From Blepharisma japonicum (taxonomy: Eukaryota > Ciliophora > Heterotrichea > Heterotrichida > Blepharismidae): a stretch of 64,000 bases of DNA. The notes beneath the pieces were generated by a model. The model saw only the letters and a list, made by a program, of their open reading frames with translations. It searched no databases and was not told the origin of the DNA. The position numbers and the translations under genes were made by a program. This document shows positions 1 to 9,979 of this stretch, piece after piece; the stretch's first letter is position 1, and the number at the start of each line of letters is the position of its first letter. The DNA lies in the NCBI GenBank assembly GCA_949751835.1, contig CATKHK010000061.1, positions 186,001 to 250,000 of the forward strand, in the 5' to 3' direction.

Positions 1-2
1 AG

Positions 3-326
3 TGGATACCTTCAAAAACTCAAGTACAAATCTTAGAAGCTCAAGAGTACTTAAAAACAAAGCAGGGAGAAGGCAAGAAAATGCTTGAAGAGCTTAAGCA
101 AAAAATTAAAGTTCCAAATTCATTTGACATAGCATCAATTTTTGTAAAAGAAAAAGCAGCATCAGTAGACTTACTTCAAGAGAAACCTACTGAAGAGCCA
201 CCAAGAAAAAATGTGTTGAATATATGGGAAGAAATAAATGAGATCAAAAAATCAGCTGGAATTGAGCCAACTAATCCAAAATGGGTTGAAGAATTAGTGA
301 ACCCAACGCCAATTCAGCCAATTTAA
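3..326 (+). CDS. C-terminal part of an unrecognised protein, cut by the window edge
   Basis: The reading frame is open from base 3 to a TAA at 324-326, so the window holds only the last 107 codons and the true start lies outside. I recognise no family. The visible part is lysine/glutamate-rich and probably helical (a run around KKMLEELKQKIKV), then a linker with several prolines, and ends in a short hydrophobic PIQPI. The first ATG in view (81) is internal, because the codons before it continue the same composition. The next gene starts only 40 bp downstream on the same strand. No function is proposed. Confidence 0.6.
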   Translation, partial: WIPSKTQVQILEAQEYLKTKQGEGKKMLEELKQKIKVPNSFDIASIFVKEKAASVDLLQEKPTEEPPRKNVLNIWEEINEIKKSAGIEPTNPKWVEELVNPTPIQPI

Positions 327-366
327 TTTTATTTATTAATAGGGGACTTTAGATTAATCTTAAAAA

Positions 367-1512
367 ATGAAAAACAAAAGAGATTCTAAAGAATTAACTT
401 ATTTTTTTAAAAAATCTACTACAGGTAGCAAAAAATACAAAAAATCTGAGCCTCCAAAAAAAGATATAAGTAAATATACAAAGGATTTAGAAGAAATAGC
501 CCAAAGAAATCATAAAGATAAACATGAAGTTTTATTTCTAGCTAAAGCTATGTGGAGCAGTGAGATATTACCCATTTGAGCTAAATATGCCCCAAAACAA
601 GATATTGAAATAATGGATATTTCAGCTAAAGATGAAATTCGTAATTATTTGCAATTCTTTTTAGATAAAAATGAAGAAGATACACTTGTAATTCTATCAG
701 AAACTCTCCCAAAAGCAATAATCTTATATGGCCCTCATGGATCAGGAAAATCCTCATTAGTAAAATGCATGGCGAATGTGCTAGGCTTTAAAATCCTTGA
801 ATCTAATGTATCACAGTGCAGAAACAGCTCTTCAATTCTTAATTTAATGAAAGAAGCAAGCCAAAACCAAGTTGTTCAGTCTCATTTTTGGAAAGGGTCA
901 TTAATTTTTATAGAAGATATAGACATTGTTTTAGAGCCTGACAAAGGATTTTATAAGGCTTTATCAAATTTAGTTAAAAATTCAAGAAATCCAGTTATTT
1001 TGACTGCAACAAAAATTCCTCATGAATTTAGTAGAGACAAATATAAAAAAATTGAAATTAAAAGACCAGAAATAGAAGAAATTCAATTAAGGCTTGAAAT
1101 TATTAATATTTTTGAAAAGCTGGAAATCGGAAGCGATGATATAGCATTTCTTATATATTTGGCTGATAGGGATTTAAATTGAATTTTTAGTTCTTTAGAT
1201 GTGAAACCTTTATGATTTAGCCTAGGATTAACATTTCCTGTAAAACCATACATCAATTTCGAAAAGAAGGAAAAATTTATTACCGTATCTTGCAACCTTC
1301 CAAGCCGCCCTATAATTCCATCATTTGAATATTTATACTTGAACTCTATAGAAATAGAGCTTGGCATGGATGCACATTCAGAGTATTTATCATCATTAGA
1401 ATATGATTTTATAGATGTGCTCAATGATTTTTTCTCTCAAAAATCAAAAATCGACTCTCTAGTCTCTATACCAAAACTAAGCTCTGAAAATGGCATTTTC
1501 TCAATAAATTAA
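367..1512 (+). CDS. ATAD5/Elg1-like AAA+ clamp-loader ATPase
   Basis: This 381-residue protein is read through three TGA codons (577, 1180, 1213) as Trp and ends at TAA. It has a Walker A motif GPHGSGKSS (residues 122-130) and a Walker B motif LIFIEDID (179-186). The stretch between them (LGFKILESNVSQ, then LMKEASQNQVV) and the following NPVILTATKIPHEF match the pattern of ATAD5/Elg1, the large subunit of the RFC-like complex that unloads PCNA from chromatin. RFC1 is the nearest alternative. The protein is much shorter than animal ATAD5: the long N-terminal region with PCNA- and USP1-binding motifs is absent, and the C-terminal clamp-loader collar is short. Activity as a PCNA unloader is inferred from the family. 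It converges on the next gene with a 32 bp gap. Confidence 0.7.
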
Positions 1513-1544
1513 CATATTTGTTTACAAAAATAAATAAAATTCCA

Positions 1545-1898
1545 TTAAAACTCGTCTTCACTTTTTTCTGTCTCATTTTCGCTATCTTCTTCCTCCTCAT
1601 TGCTCTCTTCTTCTCCTTTTTCTGAGCCTTCTTCTTCCTCTTCATTTTCATCACTTTCTTTCTCATTTTGTAATAAGCTTTCTTCAGCTTCTAAATCTTG
1701 ACGAATATTTTTCACAGCACCGCCACCTCCTTTTTCGAATGACTGTCTAATGACATCAACACTTAGCATGGTTTCTAAACAAGCTCTAACAAATAAAACT
1801 CCAAAAACCAATATAAAAATTGAAAAAATAATCCCAACGGTTAGCCCAAAATTCCCTCCTTTGATGCTGCATTCTACAGTTAAGAAAATAGTTCCCAT
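1545..1898 (-). CDS. Small single-pass membrane protein with a long acidic tail
   Basis: A 117-residue protein of unknown function. Residues about 18-40 form one strongly hydrophobic helix (GLTVGIIFSIFILVFGVLFV). A short region with a GGGG run follows, and the last 45 residues are almost entirely Glu, Asp, Ser and Asn with a few Lys, a low-complexity acidic tail. The ATG at 1898 is chosen because the upstream frame meets TAG about 16 codons earlier with no other ATG between. The charge pattern suggests the tail is cytosolic or binds a basic partner, but that is inference. It lies tail to tail with the clamp-loader gene. Confidence 0.6.
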   Translation of the reverse strand: MGTIFLTVECSIKGGNFGLTVGIIFSIFILVFGVLFVRACLETMLSVDVIRQSFEKGGGGAVKNIRQDLEAEESLLQNEKESDENEEEEEGSEKGEEESNEEEEDSENETEKSEDEF

Positions 1899-2094
1899 TC
1901 AGATTCCTACTAACGTAAAATAGTATAATATTGATAATCATTTTTTCTATATGATGATTACACTTTCCCATGAATCGAAATAAAGCAGATCTGTTGGGTT
2001 TCCTTGTGAGAGATGGGGAAAATTCATAATAAATTACATTTGAAAAATTATGAATTACTTTAAATATGAAATATGTCAAGTGAATTAGCATGTA

Positions 2095-3204
2095 TTATAA
2101 TTCTGAGGGATCTTTTAGCCTTTTGCCTTCTTTCCATTCTCCTTCTTTCTTTTCTCCTCGGGCAGAAGCTTGATAAGTTCCTCTGCCATGCTGTTTCCCA
2201 TTAAACCAAGCTCCTTCGTATATTCTTCCGTCTGGCCATTTGAAGACTCCATATCCTTGTTTTTTGTCATCTACATAATCTCCAACATAGCATCTTCCGT
2301 CAGGCCATGTAAACGTACCTTTTCCATTCATTCTATTACTTTTTCATTCTCCTACGTATTTTCTTCCATCATTTCAAGTAAAAGTCCCAACTCCATGCAA
2401 ATTATTATCTTGAAATTCTCCTTCATATACATTTCCATCTGCACAATAAAACTTGCCTTTCCCATGCTTTTTTCCATGCAAATAGCTGCCTTCATATTTA
2501 GCTCCGTCAGGCCAAGTTTCTACTCCAACCCCATGCTGTTTATCTTCTTCCCAATTTCCAGCATACTGGGCTCCATCAATATGAGTATAAGTTCCATATC
2601 CATGAGCTTTATCATTAAGTCATGATCCTTCGTACACGTCTCCATCACCATGAATCAGCCTTCCTTGTCCATTTGTCATATCATTTTTCCAATACCCTTC
2701 ATAGATCGACCCATCCTTAAGCAACTGCTGTCCTTTTCCATGCCTCTCATTCCTCTCATTCCATTCTCCTATATAAATTTCTCCATTTTCTAGCAAAATT
2801 GGGCCTCTCTTGGCAACTTTAGTGTTATCTTGAGGGTCGAAATCATATCTATATGGTCCAAATTTGTGAATTGCAGCCATAGTGGCTGAATTAGAATAAT
2901 CAGGAATTTCTCCTTGGATTTCTTGAAGAGTTTCTCGTTTAAGGTTTTTGGTGATACTTGTGGGATGTTCAGCAACTAGGGATTTTATGTAGTTTCTGGA
3001 AAGATAGCCACGGAAAGCAGCTTGAGCTTTGACTGGAAAGGAAGGATCTGGCAGAGTTATATTTAAAGTTGTAAACTGTGTAGGTTGATTTTCAGCTGAA
3101 ACTTTTTCTGGAGCTTTTTTTATTAAAATTGATTCTTCGTTCATTATTCCAATTTCTTGGCTTGCGGTAGTATGAGTATTAAGGCATGAGCATGATGAAC
3201 CCAT
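2095..3204 (-). CDS. MORN-repeat protein with an IQ motif and acylated N-terminus
   Basis: This 369-residue protein is read through TGA codons within the MORN region as Trp. It begins MGSSCSC, a good N-myristoylation site (Gly2, Ser6) with adjacent cysteines suited to palmitoylation, so membrane attachment is likely. Residues about 65-80 ([16 protein letters not shown]) resemble an IQ calmodulin-binding motif. From about residue 135 to the end there are about ten MORN units of the type YEGxW...GxGxxxxxDG. MORN proteins scaffold membranes and cytoskeleton in protists, for example at basal bodies and cortex. The C-terminal repeat is degenerate. A specific orthologue cannot be named. Confidence 0.85.
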
Positions 3205-3625
3205 TTAATTTTAATTATTAATAATGGTTTATTAATTACGATATTTGGATATGATATTTAACTTATGGATGAAGCTTCTTATTTACTGAATATTATAAAA
3301 AATGATCTAAATTTATTGTTATATATTTTCCTAAATAAAAGCATAAAAATAATTTGTTTAAATCATGGTACTTAGTTATTTTCAAAATCATTTCTTATAA
3401 GAAATTAATTTTAAAGAGAAAATTATAATTTTCTGCTCCAAAATCTTAGTTCGCTTTCATCTTACAATTTATAATATTTTCTTAACCAATCTTCATCTGA
3501 AAAGTATATTTCAAGCATTTAAAATTCAAATATCAATATATCAAGCATTCAAAGCTTATAAGAAAATTAATATTAACAATAAATTAAAATAAAGTCTAAA
3601 TTCTCCTAAAGAAATTCTTATTCAA
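3205..3625. other. Non-coding AT-rich spacer
   Basis: About 420 bp between the start of the MORN gene and the end of the bL36 gene. It is very AT-rich with stops in all frames and no RNA gene that I can recognise. It must hold the promoter of the MORN gene and the 3' end of the bL36 transcript. Confidence 0.6.
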
Positions 3626-3916
3626 CTAAAATAAATACTTTTGCCTTAAGAAGTTGAAATAAAAGTTGTTCATAAATGCCATCTGGATTCCGAAAATTCC
3701 GTGAAGATGGTATTGAAAAGCCAAGTCATTGTTCTGAAATGTGCCATTAAATGTGCTGTCAAATGTGCCATTAAATGTGCTATCAAATGTGCCAAACGCT
3801 CTGCCTTGTCTTTGCTTATGTCTTGGATTAGACTCACACCTTACAAACAGCCTTTTGCCTCTTCTCACAAAATAGCATTTCTCGCATCTCTTTTTTAGCG
3901 ACCCTACAAGCTTCAT
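3626..3916 (-). CDS. Mitochondrial large-subunit ribosomal protein bL36 with C-terminal extension
   Basis: The first 38 residues are a complete bL36: the zinc-ribbon ligands are C11, C14, C27 and H33, followed by the diagnostic HKQRQG. bL36 belongs to bacterial-type ribosomes, so in this eukaryote it should serve the mitoribosome, where it sits near the GTPase-associated region of 23S-like rRNA. Bacterial bL36 stops here, but this protein continues for 58 residues, beginning with a tandem GTFDSTFN repeat and ending in an aromatic-rich segment. There is no space for an N-terminal presequence before the ribosomal domain, and the upstream frame is closed by TAA after five codons. Import information may lie in the extension or in an unseen 5' exon. 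Confidence 0.85.
   Translation of the reverse strand: MKLVGSLKKRCEKCYFVRRGKRLFVRCESNPRHKQRQGRAFGTFDSTFNGTFDSTFNGTFQNNDLAFQYHLHGIFGIQMAFMNNFYFNFLRQKYLF
3737..3793. repeat. 24-bp tandem repeat (12-bp half units) in the bL36 extension
   Basis: Two 24-bp copies differing at one base (3737-3760, 3761-3784) are followed by a partial third. Each copy is two related 12-mers beginning AAATGTGC. On the coding minus strand the repeat specifies the GTFDSTFN units of the bL36 extension. As the length is a multiple of three, copy-number change would keep the frame. Confidence 0.85.
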
Positions 3917-3983
3917 ATTTGATGTAAATTATATAATAGTCCAATATTAATCTAGCTTTCACATAATTTTTACAAATAAAATA

Positions 3984-6161
3984 ATGAAGATTAAGGTAAA
4001 ATTTCTCAACAATTTATCGAAAAGGAATATTTTAGAGCTTGAGTTTAACCCTGATAGTTCTGTATCCCAAGCTAAAAAGACAATTGCAAGCTTGCTTGGT
4101 GTCCCAAGCAAAACGATAAGGTTGTTGACATATCGATGTGGGCTTCAAGTTTTAATGAGCGATTCATGGCCGCTTAGATTTTTTATTTCAGATGATTTTT
4201 CAACTATAAAAGTAGACAAATTCAAATTTGCAATTGAAAATACTCCACGAAAGTTAAGAAGAGCTTCCACTTATATGGATACTTTAGGGCGTGGAAATTA
4301 TTTCCCCACTAGCAGAGAGTATGGGCCTTTTGATAAAGTTATTGACGAGTGCATATTGGGTAGTTTAACAGATTTACAGAAAATTGTTGAAATTTATGAA
4401 AATGAAGTTCCTGATGATGAGGATATTTTGAACCAAACCCAAGGATGCTTGTGGAGTCCTTTACATTATGCATGCTATTATGGGCATAGCAATATAGTCG
4501 AATATTTAGTGAGTAGGAACGTAAACGCGAACAAAGTAACGATAGATGAATGGACGCCATTGCAACTTTGTTGCTATCAAGGGAATATTGATGCTGTAGC
4601 TGAGCTGCTAAAACATCCGAATCTTCAACTAAATAAAATGACAAAATTTCGAGGCACAGGACTTCATCTTGCATGCGAAAGAGGCTTTATCGATATCGTA
4701 AAAATGCTTCTCGACAAAAGCGCCTGCATGACTTTAGAAGACCCAAAAGGCAAAACCCCAATTGAGGTCTCAACAGAAGTCGAAATTTTATCAATAATCC
4801 CTGTATACCTCGGCCAAGAACAGCTGAAAAAATACACACAAATTTCAGACTCCCTCACCTTTTTTTGTGGAGAAGTCTGGATGACTGGCTCTTTATTTAT
4901 TCATGACAAATCAGTTTTCCTATATATGGATCCTGAAAAAGGTACAATAGATAGGCATCAAAATAAAGAAAATTACCTAGATGGAGTAGCTCCAGAGTCG
5001 ACACTCTTATTAACTGATATCCAAGATATAAGGCTTTCAGGTGGAAATTCTTTTGTTATTGAAACCTCCAAAGCAAGCTACAAATTTTACACAAAATATG
5101 TAGATTTAACTAAGGAATGGGTCAATAGAATCAAGCAAAGCGTTAATTATTGCTTAATCACCAAACCAATAGAAAAAACCAAAAAAACCTTTACAGAAGC
5201 TACAATAAACGAAATCACAGAAGACGAAACAGTTTCCACCACAGTCGATGCTACAAATCCTGTAGAAACAGATGAAAAGGAAGTGGTTAATTTTAATAGT
5301 TTTTCTATATTAGAAGAAATAGGTAGCGGGTCATTTGGAATAGTGTATAAAGTTCAAAAAAACAACACAGATGAAATATATGCTATGAAATCTCTATCTA
5401 AAGCTACATTACAAAAAGCAAAGCAGCTGAAATATGCTATCAGTGAGTGCAAGATAATGAAGTTGCTAAAGCACCCATTTATAGTGACGCTGCATTATGC
5501 ATTTCAAACAAGCAAGTTTTTGTATTTAATTCTTGAACTGTGCCCTTATGGAGACCTTTTAGGTCAAATTGAGTCTAAAGGATATTTAAGAGAAAATGAT
5601 GCCAAATTTTATTTAGCTGAAATTATATTGGCATTAGAATATCTACATTCGCTGGATATTATATATAGAGATTTGAAGCCAGCAAATATCCTTATAGACC
5701 AAGGAGGGCATGCGAAACTTGCTGATTTTGGCTTAGCCAAAGAAAAAGTTGACAAGAATAACCCTGCGATGACTATGGCAGGCTCTCCAGCTTATTTGCC
5801 TCCTGAAATTGTTTCAAAAAAAGGAGCAAGTAAAGCTTCAGATATCTATGGAATTGGCCCGCTTCTATACGAGCTTCTCACAGGAACCCCTCCTTATTAC
5901 TCAACAGACATTGATGTTTTGTTTCAAAACATAAAGCAAGGTCGTTTATCATTCCCTCCTAACACGAGTATCAGCGCAAACGCAAAAGACCTCATCAACC
6001 TAGTTATGAACCGAGACCCTTTGAAGCGTCCACAGATCTCTCAAATAAAGCGACATCCCTTTTTCCGTAAACTCGACTGGGAAGCCTTGTTGGCCAAGCG
6101 CATTCGTTCCCCGAAGCTTGGCGGCTCGACAGATTCCTTATTTTTATGTGATGATAATTAA
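3984..6161 (+). CDS. Ankyrin-repeat / PH-domain AGC-family protein kinase
   Basis: A 725-residue Ser/Thr kinase. Residues 1-80 look like a ubiquitin-like or RA-type fold. Ankyrin repeats occupy about 150-270 (WSPLHYACYYGHSNIVEYL, then WTPLQLCCYQG). A PH-like domain follows at about 290-395 (GEVWMTGSLFIHDK... ending in a Trp-containing helix). The kinase domain runs from about 438 to 692 with GSGSFG, AMKSL, YRDLKPAN (about 562), DFG and GSPAYLPPE. The YRD form of the catalytic loop and the short C-tail point to the AGC group; no hydrophobic FxxF motif is seen at the end. All catalytic residues are present. Every Trp is TGG, unlike most neighbours. Lipid or protein binding by the PH and ankyrin parts presumably localises the kinase. 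It converges on uS5 with a 16 bp gap. Confidence 0.88.
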   Translation: MKIKVKFLNNLSKRNILELEFNPDSSVSQAKKTIASLLGVPSKTIRLLTYRCGLQVLMSDSWPLRFFISDDFSTIKVDKFKFAIENTPRKLRRASTYMDTLGRGNYFPTSREYGPFDKVIDECILGSLTDLQKIVEIYENEVPDDEDILNQTQGCLWSPLHYACYYGHSNIVEYLVSRNVNANKVTIDEWTPLQLCCYQGNIDAVAELLKHPNLQLNKMTKFRGTGLHLACERGFIDIVKMLLDKSACMTLEDPKGKTPIEVSTEVEILSIIPVYLGQEQLKKYTQISDSLTFFCGEVWMTGSLFIHDKSVFLYMDPEKGTIDRHQNKENYLDGVAPESTLLLTDIQDIRLSGGNSFVIETSKASYKFYTKYVDLTKEWVNRIKQSVNYCLITKPIEKTKKTFTEATINEITEDETVSTTVDATNPVETDEKEVVNFNSFSILEEIGSGSFGIVYKVQKNNTDEIYAMKSLSKATLQKAKQLKYAISECKIMKLLKHPFIVTLHYAFQTSKFLYLILELCPYGDLLGQIESKGYLRENDAKFYLAEIILALEYLHSLDIIYRDLKPANILIDQGGHAKLADFGLAKEKVDKNNPAMTMAGSPAYLPPEIVSKKGASKASDIYGIGPLLYELLTGTPPYYSTDIDVLFQNIKQGRLSFPPNTSISANAKDLINLVMNRDPLKRPQISQIKRHPFFRKLDWEALLAKRIRSPKLGGSTDSLFLCDDN

Positions 6162-6177
6162 GAAGAATTTCTTAGTC

Positions 6178-6975
6178 TTAAACTGTTAAAGTCTTCTCAG
6201 CACCTTGGCTTCTTAAAAAGTCCTGATGCTCGTCAAATGGAGTCTTCAAGAAGTAAGTTGGCTTCCACTGGTCTGGAGTTAAGAACTCAAATGTCTTAGA
6301 AAGTGCGTCATAAGTGGCTCTTACAAAGTTATAGGTTGACCTCGTCTTTCCAGCCGTCGAGGTATATACATCGCCAACTCCAGCTAAGTTCAATATCTTC
6401 TTAGCCACTGGTGGAGCCACAATGCCAGTTCCTCTAGGTGCTGGGACAAGTCTCATCCTGACGCTTCCACATTTTCCTGTCACCTTCATTGCAATTGTGT
6501 GAGGGTTTCCGATTTTGTTTCCCCAATAACCTCTTCTGACTGGCACAATGTTGAGCTTGGCAAGCTGGGCAGCTCCTTTGATGGCAGTTGGAGCTTCCTT
6601 AGCGACTTTCATGCCAATTCCGATGTGTCCGTCTAAGTCACCGACGATCACACAAGCTTGGAATCTGGTTCTTTGTCCTGCTTGGGTCTGCTTTTGGACT
6701 GGCTTGATTCTCATAAGCTCTTCTTTCAGCTTGTCGCCTAAGAAGTGCTCCACGATTTCAGTCTCCTTGATAGGAATGGAGTGGAGGAAAATCTCTTCGA
6801 TTTTCTTGAGCTTTCCTGCCTTTACAAGTCTTCCTAATTTGGTGAGAGGAGTCCAGGCTTCCTTTTCTTTAGGAGCGTCGCCTCTGCGTGGTGGGCGGTC
6901 GCCTTGCCTTCTTTCTGGCTTGCCTCTGCCAAATCCTCTGCCTGTGCCTGTCTTAGGTGCTTGCTTTTGTTCCAT
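6178..6975 (-). CDS. RPS2: 40S ribosomal protein uS5 (RPS2)
   Basis: This 265-residue protein has the eukaryotic uS5 layout: a Gly/Arg-rich N-terminal tail (residues 1-35), the double-stranded-RNA-binding-like S5 N domain ([19 protein letters not shown] onward) and the S5 C domain ([20 protein letters not shown], then [19 protein letters not shown]). Length and order match the family. It forms part of the 40S mRNA entry channel and contributes to decoding fidelity. All Trp codons are TGG and codon choice is noticeably less AT-biased than in neighbours, as expected for a highly expressed gene. The start is the only ATG before the tail. Confidence 0.97.
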   Translation of the reverse strand: MEQKQAPKTGTGRGFGRGKPERRQGDRPPRRGDAPKEKEAWTPLTKLGRLVKAGKLKKIEEIFLHSIPIKETEIVEHFLGDKLKEELMRIKPVQKQTQAGQRTRFQACVIVGDLDGHIGIGMKVAKEAPTAIKGAAQLAKLNIVPVRRGYWGNKIGNPHTIAMKVTGKCGSVRMRLVPAPRGTGIVAPPVAKKILNLAGVGDVYTSTAGKTRSTYNFVRATYDALSKTFEFLTPDQWKPTYFLKTPFDEHQDFLRSQGAEKTLTV

Positions 6976-7015
6976 TTTTGGCCACTAAATTATAAGTTTA
7001 ATCTAAGAGTATTAC

Positions 7016-8482
7016 TTAAAGCTTCCAAGCTTGTCTAAGCATGGCTTCAAAGTAGTCATCGTTATCAATGCTAGCGCTAACATCTTCATAATATCTTGCG
7101 AACTCTTGTAGGGTCACAATACCGTCTGGTTTTTCTGTATCCCACATAGTGATGAACTCTCTGAAGATTTCTGCGTCAGTTTTCTTGCCAGAAACTACGT
7201 CTGGGTGTCTGCTGGCGTCATAAGTTCTGGCAATATCGTCTAATGTGACTTGGCCGTCTCCATTTTTATCAAGTTTTTCATAAGCTAAAGCGACAAGTCT
7301 GAGTCTTCGGTTGTTCATAGGGCCTTTGATAGTTGTTAAAAATTCGTCGAAATTAACCACGCCGTCTTTGTTACGGTCAAAACAGGAAACTAAGGTTGCA
7401 ATTTCGGAGTCGTTGAGAATTATGCCGTAGTTTATGAGGCCCCATTTAAAGTCTTCTGGGTCTAGGAGTCTGTTTCCGTTCGCGTCCATGTTTTTGAAGA
7501 TTTTTGAAAGGCCTCTGATGCCGTAGCCGCCTCTTTCGAGTAACACTTGTCTGATTCTAGAGAGAAGCTGCTCTGGGCCAATTGAAGTGCCTTCTGCTGG
7601 TAAATTTTCTTGAGCTGCGTTTGGATCGTTTGAGGTGACAAACATCCAGACATTTTCATCTCCTTGATGTCTACTAGGGATATCAACTGTTAATTTTCCA
7701 ACCTTTTCTGATGACAGTTGTTGCGCCTTTTTATGATTTAAAAATGAATGGGAGCACACTTCAAATTCACTCCCATAATCATTTTTATAGTTTATGTTGT
7801 CAGCAGCTAGCCACTGGCCAGTCAAATTGTGTTTTATCACAACAGCTTGGTTTGCTCCTACAGGATGACCATTCATTTCAAAGCGGACTTTAGGGTCAGA
7901 ATGTTCAATCACCCATATAGTGTTTGCATTTTTACGAGGAGCCATACTGACTTCTTGGTGACGCGAAAATCTTGCAAATCTCATTGGAGAAACAACTAAG
8001 GAATGGAGATAAAGAGGGTATTGAGAAAGATAAGGGTGAACAGTCAGGGTAAATTGTTGGCCATAATGAAGGTAATCTCCAGGAAAACCATCATCTTCGC
8101 TGAATCGTTGTAAAATGAACACTGAACGAGCTACTGGAGATCTGTACTGAGGCGATGCTGTAACTGCAACTCCTTCATCACCATCAATCTTGTCTCCCAT
8201 ATCAGTTACTAAGAACCCATTCGTTTTCTTATTAAGCAGCATAATCCTATCTCCGAAATGCAGCTTCCCATCGCCACTAAAAGAATGCCCAACTGTTGTT
8301 AGACTTTTCTGGAGTTTTTCCTGAATTTGGTGCACTACTAGTTGTCCACCCTCTCTTCTTTTCAAAAAATCCTTAAACCTTATTTGGTCAAGATCTACAT
8401 CTTCACGCCAATTTCCAATAAGAACTTTTGGATTATATCTTTGGCCGCCTTGCTTCTGCTGGGTTGTAAACAACATATTCAT
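7016..8482 (-). CDS. CFAP161: CFAP161-calcyphosin fusion, axonemal microtubule inner protein
   Basis: A 488-residue protein in two parts. Residues 1 to about 290 match CFAP161, a MIR-domain microtubule inner protein of ciliary doublets: YNPKVLIGNWREDVDLDQ at the start, then SGDGKLHFGDRIMLLNK. Residues about 300-488 are calcyphosin-like with four EF hands. Loops 1-3 (near 331, 367 and 406: DANGNRLLDPED, DRNKDGVVNFDE, DKNGDGQVTLDD) look able to bind calcium; loop 4 (DTEKPDGIVTLQE) carries an insertion. Animal CFAP161 lacks the EF-hand part, so here a calcium sensor is fused to a luminal doublet protein. All seven Trp are TGG. It starts 32 bp from the divergent PP2C gene. Confidence 0.85.
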   Translation of the reverse strand: MNMLFTTQQKQGGQRYNPKVLIGNWREDVDLDQIRFKDFLKRREGGQLVVHQIQEKLQKSLTTVGHSFSGDGKLHFGDRIMLLNKKTNGFLVTDMGDKIDGDEGVAVTASPQYRSPVARSVFILQRFSEDDGFPGDYLHYGQQFTLTVHPYLSQYPLYLHSLVVSPMRFARFSRHQEVSMAPRKNANTIWVIEHSDPKVRFEMNGHPVGANQAVVIKHNLTGQWLAADNINYKNDYGSEFEVCSHSFLNHKKAQQLSSEKVGKLTVDIPSRHQGDENVWMFVTSNDPNAAQENLPAEGTSIGPEQLLSRIRQVLLERGGYGIRGLSKIFKNMDANGNRLLDPEDFKWGLINYGIILNDSEIATLVSCFDRNKDGVVNFDEFLTTIKGPMNNRRLRLVALAYEKLDKNGDGQVTLDDIARTYDASRHPDVVSGKKTDAEIFREFITMWDTEKPDGIVTLQEFARYYEDVSASIDNDDYFEAMLRQAWKL

Positions 8483-8514
8483 TTGTTCAAATTATTTATG
8501 ATGAAACTTTATAA

Positions 8515-9979
8515 ATGGAAAACAAGCCTATTGAAACTCGATCCAGATCGAGTGGGGTTTTACCATCTCGATCAACAATTTTGAGGGAGTTTAATATGTT
8601 TAATAAAGCTAGACTTGAAGAAAGGAAAAAAAATGTAATAAATACAAGTGCATTGAATAAATCTGTGGTTTTTAAAAGGAAAGAATTCTATACACCTAAT
8701 ATATCTCCTAGGCTTTTAAATAAAACGCAAATTGGCATAAGAAATGTGGAAACCCCTAATAGGCTAAATCAATCACAAAACGTAAATATTCCAATAAAGG
8801 AAACTGTTTTAAGGGGAAATAACGACCCTCACTCATTTGCAAGAGCAATTCATCTTGAGCCTAAACCAACAAATAATTCGCATTTATCGTTACAAAATAA
8901 ACAAAGAAAAGAAAAAATTAAAATTTATGAAGAAAGTTCTGTAATCGAGCTCCCCTCTGTCAATAAGTCTAAAAGAAAAGCTACAAAAGAGGTAGTTGTT
9001 TCAAGGAATCAGAGTCCTTTATCTAGTTCAATACCCGAGATAAGGCAAGTTAATATAGCATCAAAAGCTCCTATTAGATGTGCATATTTAACGAAAACAG
9101 GGATTTCTGCAGGAAAAACCAAAGCTAATAACCAAGATGCATTTATTTTGAAGTATAAATTTGGACAAGTTTATAATCAAATTTTATTAGGAGTTTTAGA
9201 TGGTCATGGTATAGAAGGACATCTTGTTTCAAATTTCATTAAAAGGGTCTTGCCTATTGAAATAGAAAGCAATAGTCCTCCAGAAGGTAAAATATTATAT
9301 AGTGGTCACAAATAGCCATATTCCAACAGAAGAGCTGCATTCCAAGCTAAAAGAAAGCATGAATAAAGGCTTTTTAGCTGCAAATGTTGATTTAAGCCAA
9401 AATAAAACTATAGATTCCAAATTTTCTGGGACCACTGTAAATTTAGTTTTAATCAGAGGGAAATTTTGTATATGTGCAAATGCTGGAGACTCTCGAGCAA
9501 TTATAGGAAGATATGAAAATAATCGATGAACGCCAATTCCATTATCAAATGACCATAAACCAGAAGTGGAAAGCGAAAGAATTAGAATTGAGAAATGTGG
9601 AGGAAGGGTAGAGCCTTATAGCGAAATTACTGGACAATTTTTAGGCCCTCAAAGAGTATGATTAAAAAATTCACAAATTCCTGGACTTGCTATGACTAGG
9701 TCTTTAGGGGATTTTATAGCTTCACAGGTGGGGGTAATTCCAGATCCTGAAATAAAAATCCATGAAATAACGAAAAGTGATAAATTTATAGTGCTTGCGA
9801 CTGATGGAGTATGAGAATTTGTATCAAATGAAGAGTGTGTCAATTTAGTAGGAAGGTTTTATAGAGAAGGAATTCCAGAATCCGCTTGCAATGCATTGAT
9901 GGAAAGAGCATTGAATTATTGGAAAAATATTGATCAAGTTGTAGATGATATTACTATAATTGTAGCGTATATAAAATAA
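8515..9979 (+). CDS. PP2C-family protein phosphatase (PPM)
   Basis: This 482-residue product needs removal of a 16-nt intron (9287-9302) and reading of three TGA codons as Trp. Residues 1-185 are a low-complexity basic leader without a recognised domain. The catalytic domain has the PPM signatures in order: NNQDAF, LDGHG (Asp229), SGTTVNLVL, ANAGDSRAIIG, LAMTRSLGD, ATDGVWEF (Asp425, with Trp encoded by TGA at 9812-9814) and DDITIIV. All metal-coordinating aspartates are present, so an active Mg/Mn-dependent Ser/Thr phosphatase is expected. Its substrate is unknown. It is transcribed divergently from the CFAP161-like gene; the shared promoter region is only 32 bp. Confidence 0.93.
9287..9302 (+). 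other. 16-nt spliceosomal intron in the PP2C gene
   Basis: GTAAAATATTATATAG. Removing it restores the frame between the two PP2C halves and gives GTG (Val) across the junction. Without removal the frame ends at TAG eight codons later. Confidence 0.9.

Noticed and set aside
1466-1666. Minus-strand Lys/Arg-rich ORF
   Set aside because: It is the alternate-frame shadow of the acidic tail of the membrane protein at 1545-1898.
1786-2091. Minus-strand ORF upstream of the acidic membrane protein
   Set aside because: It lies in a different frame, has no intron of 15/16 nt linking it to the downstream gene, and has biased composition; treated as chance.
3701-3898. Plus-strand Cys/Lys repeat ORF ([12 protein letters not shown] type)
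   Set aside because: It is the antisense shadow of the bL36 extension repeat; the minus strand carries the recognisable ribosomal protein.
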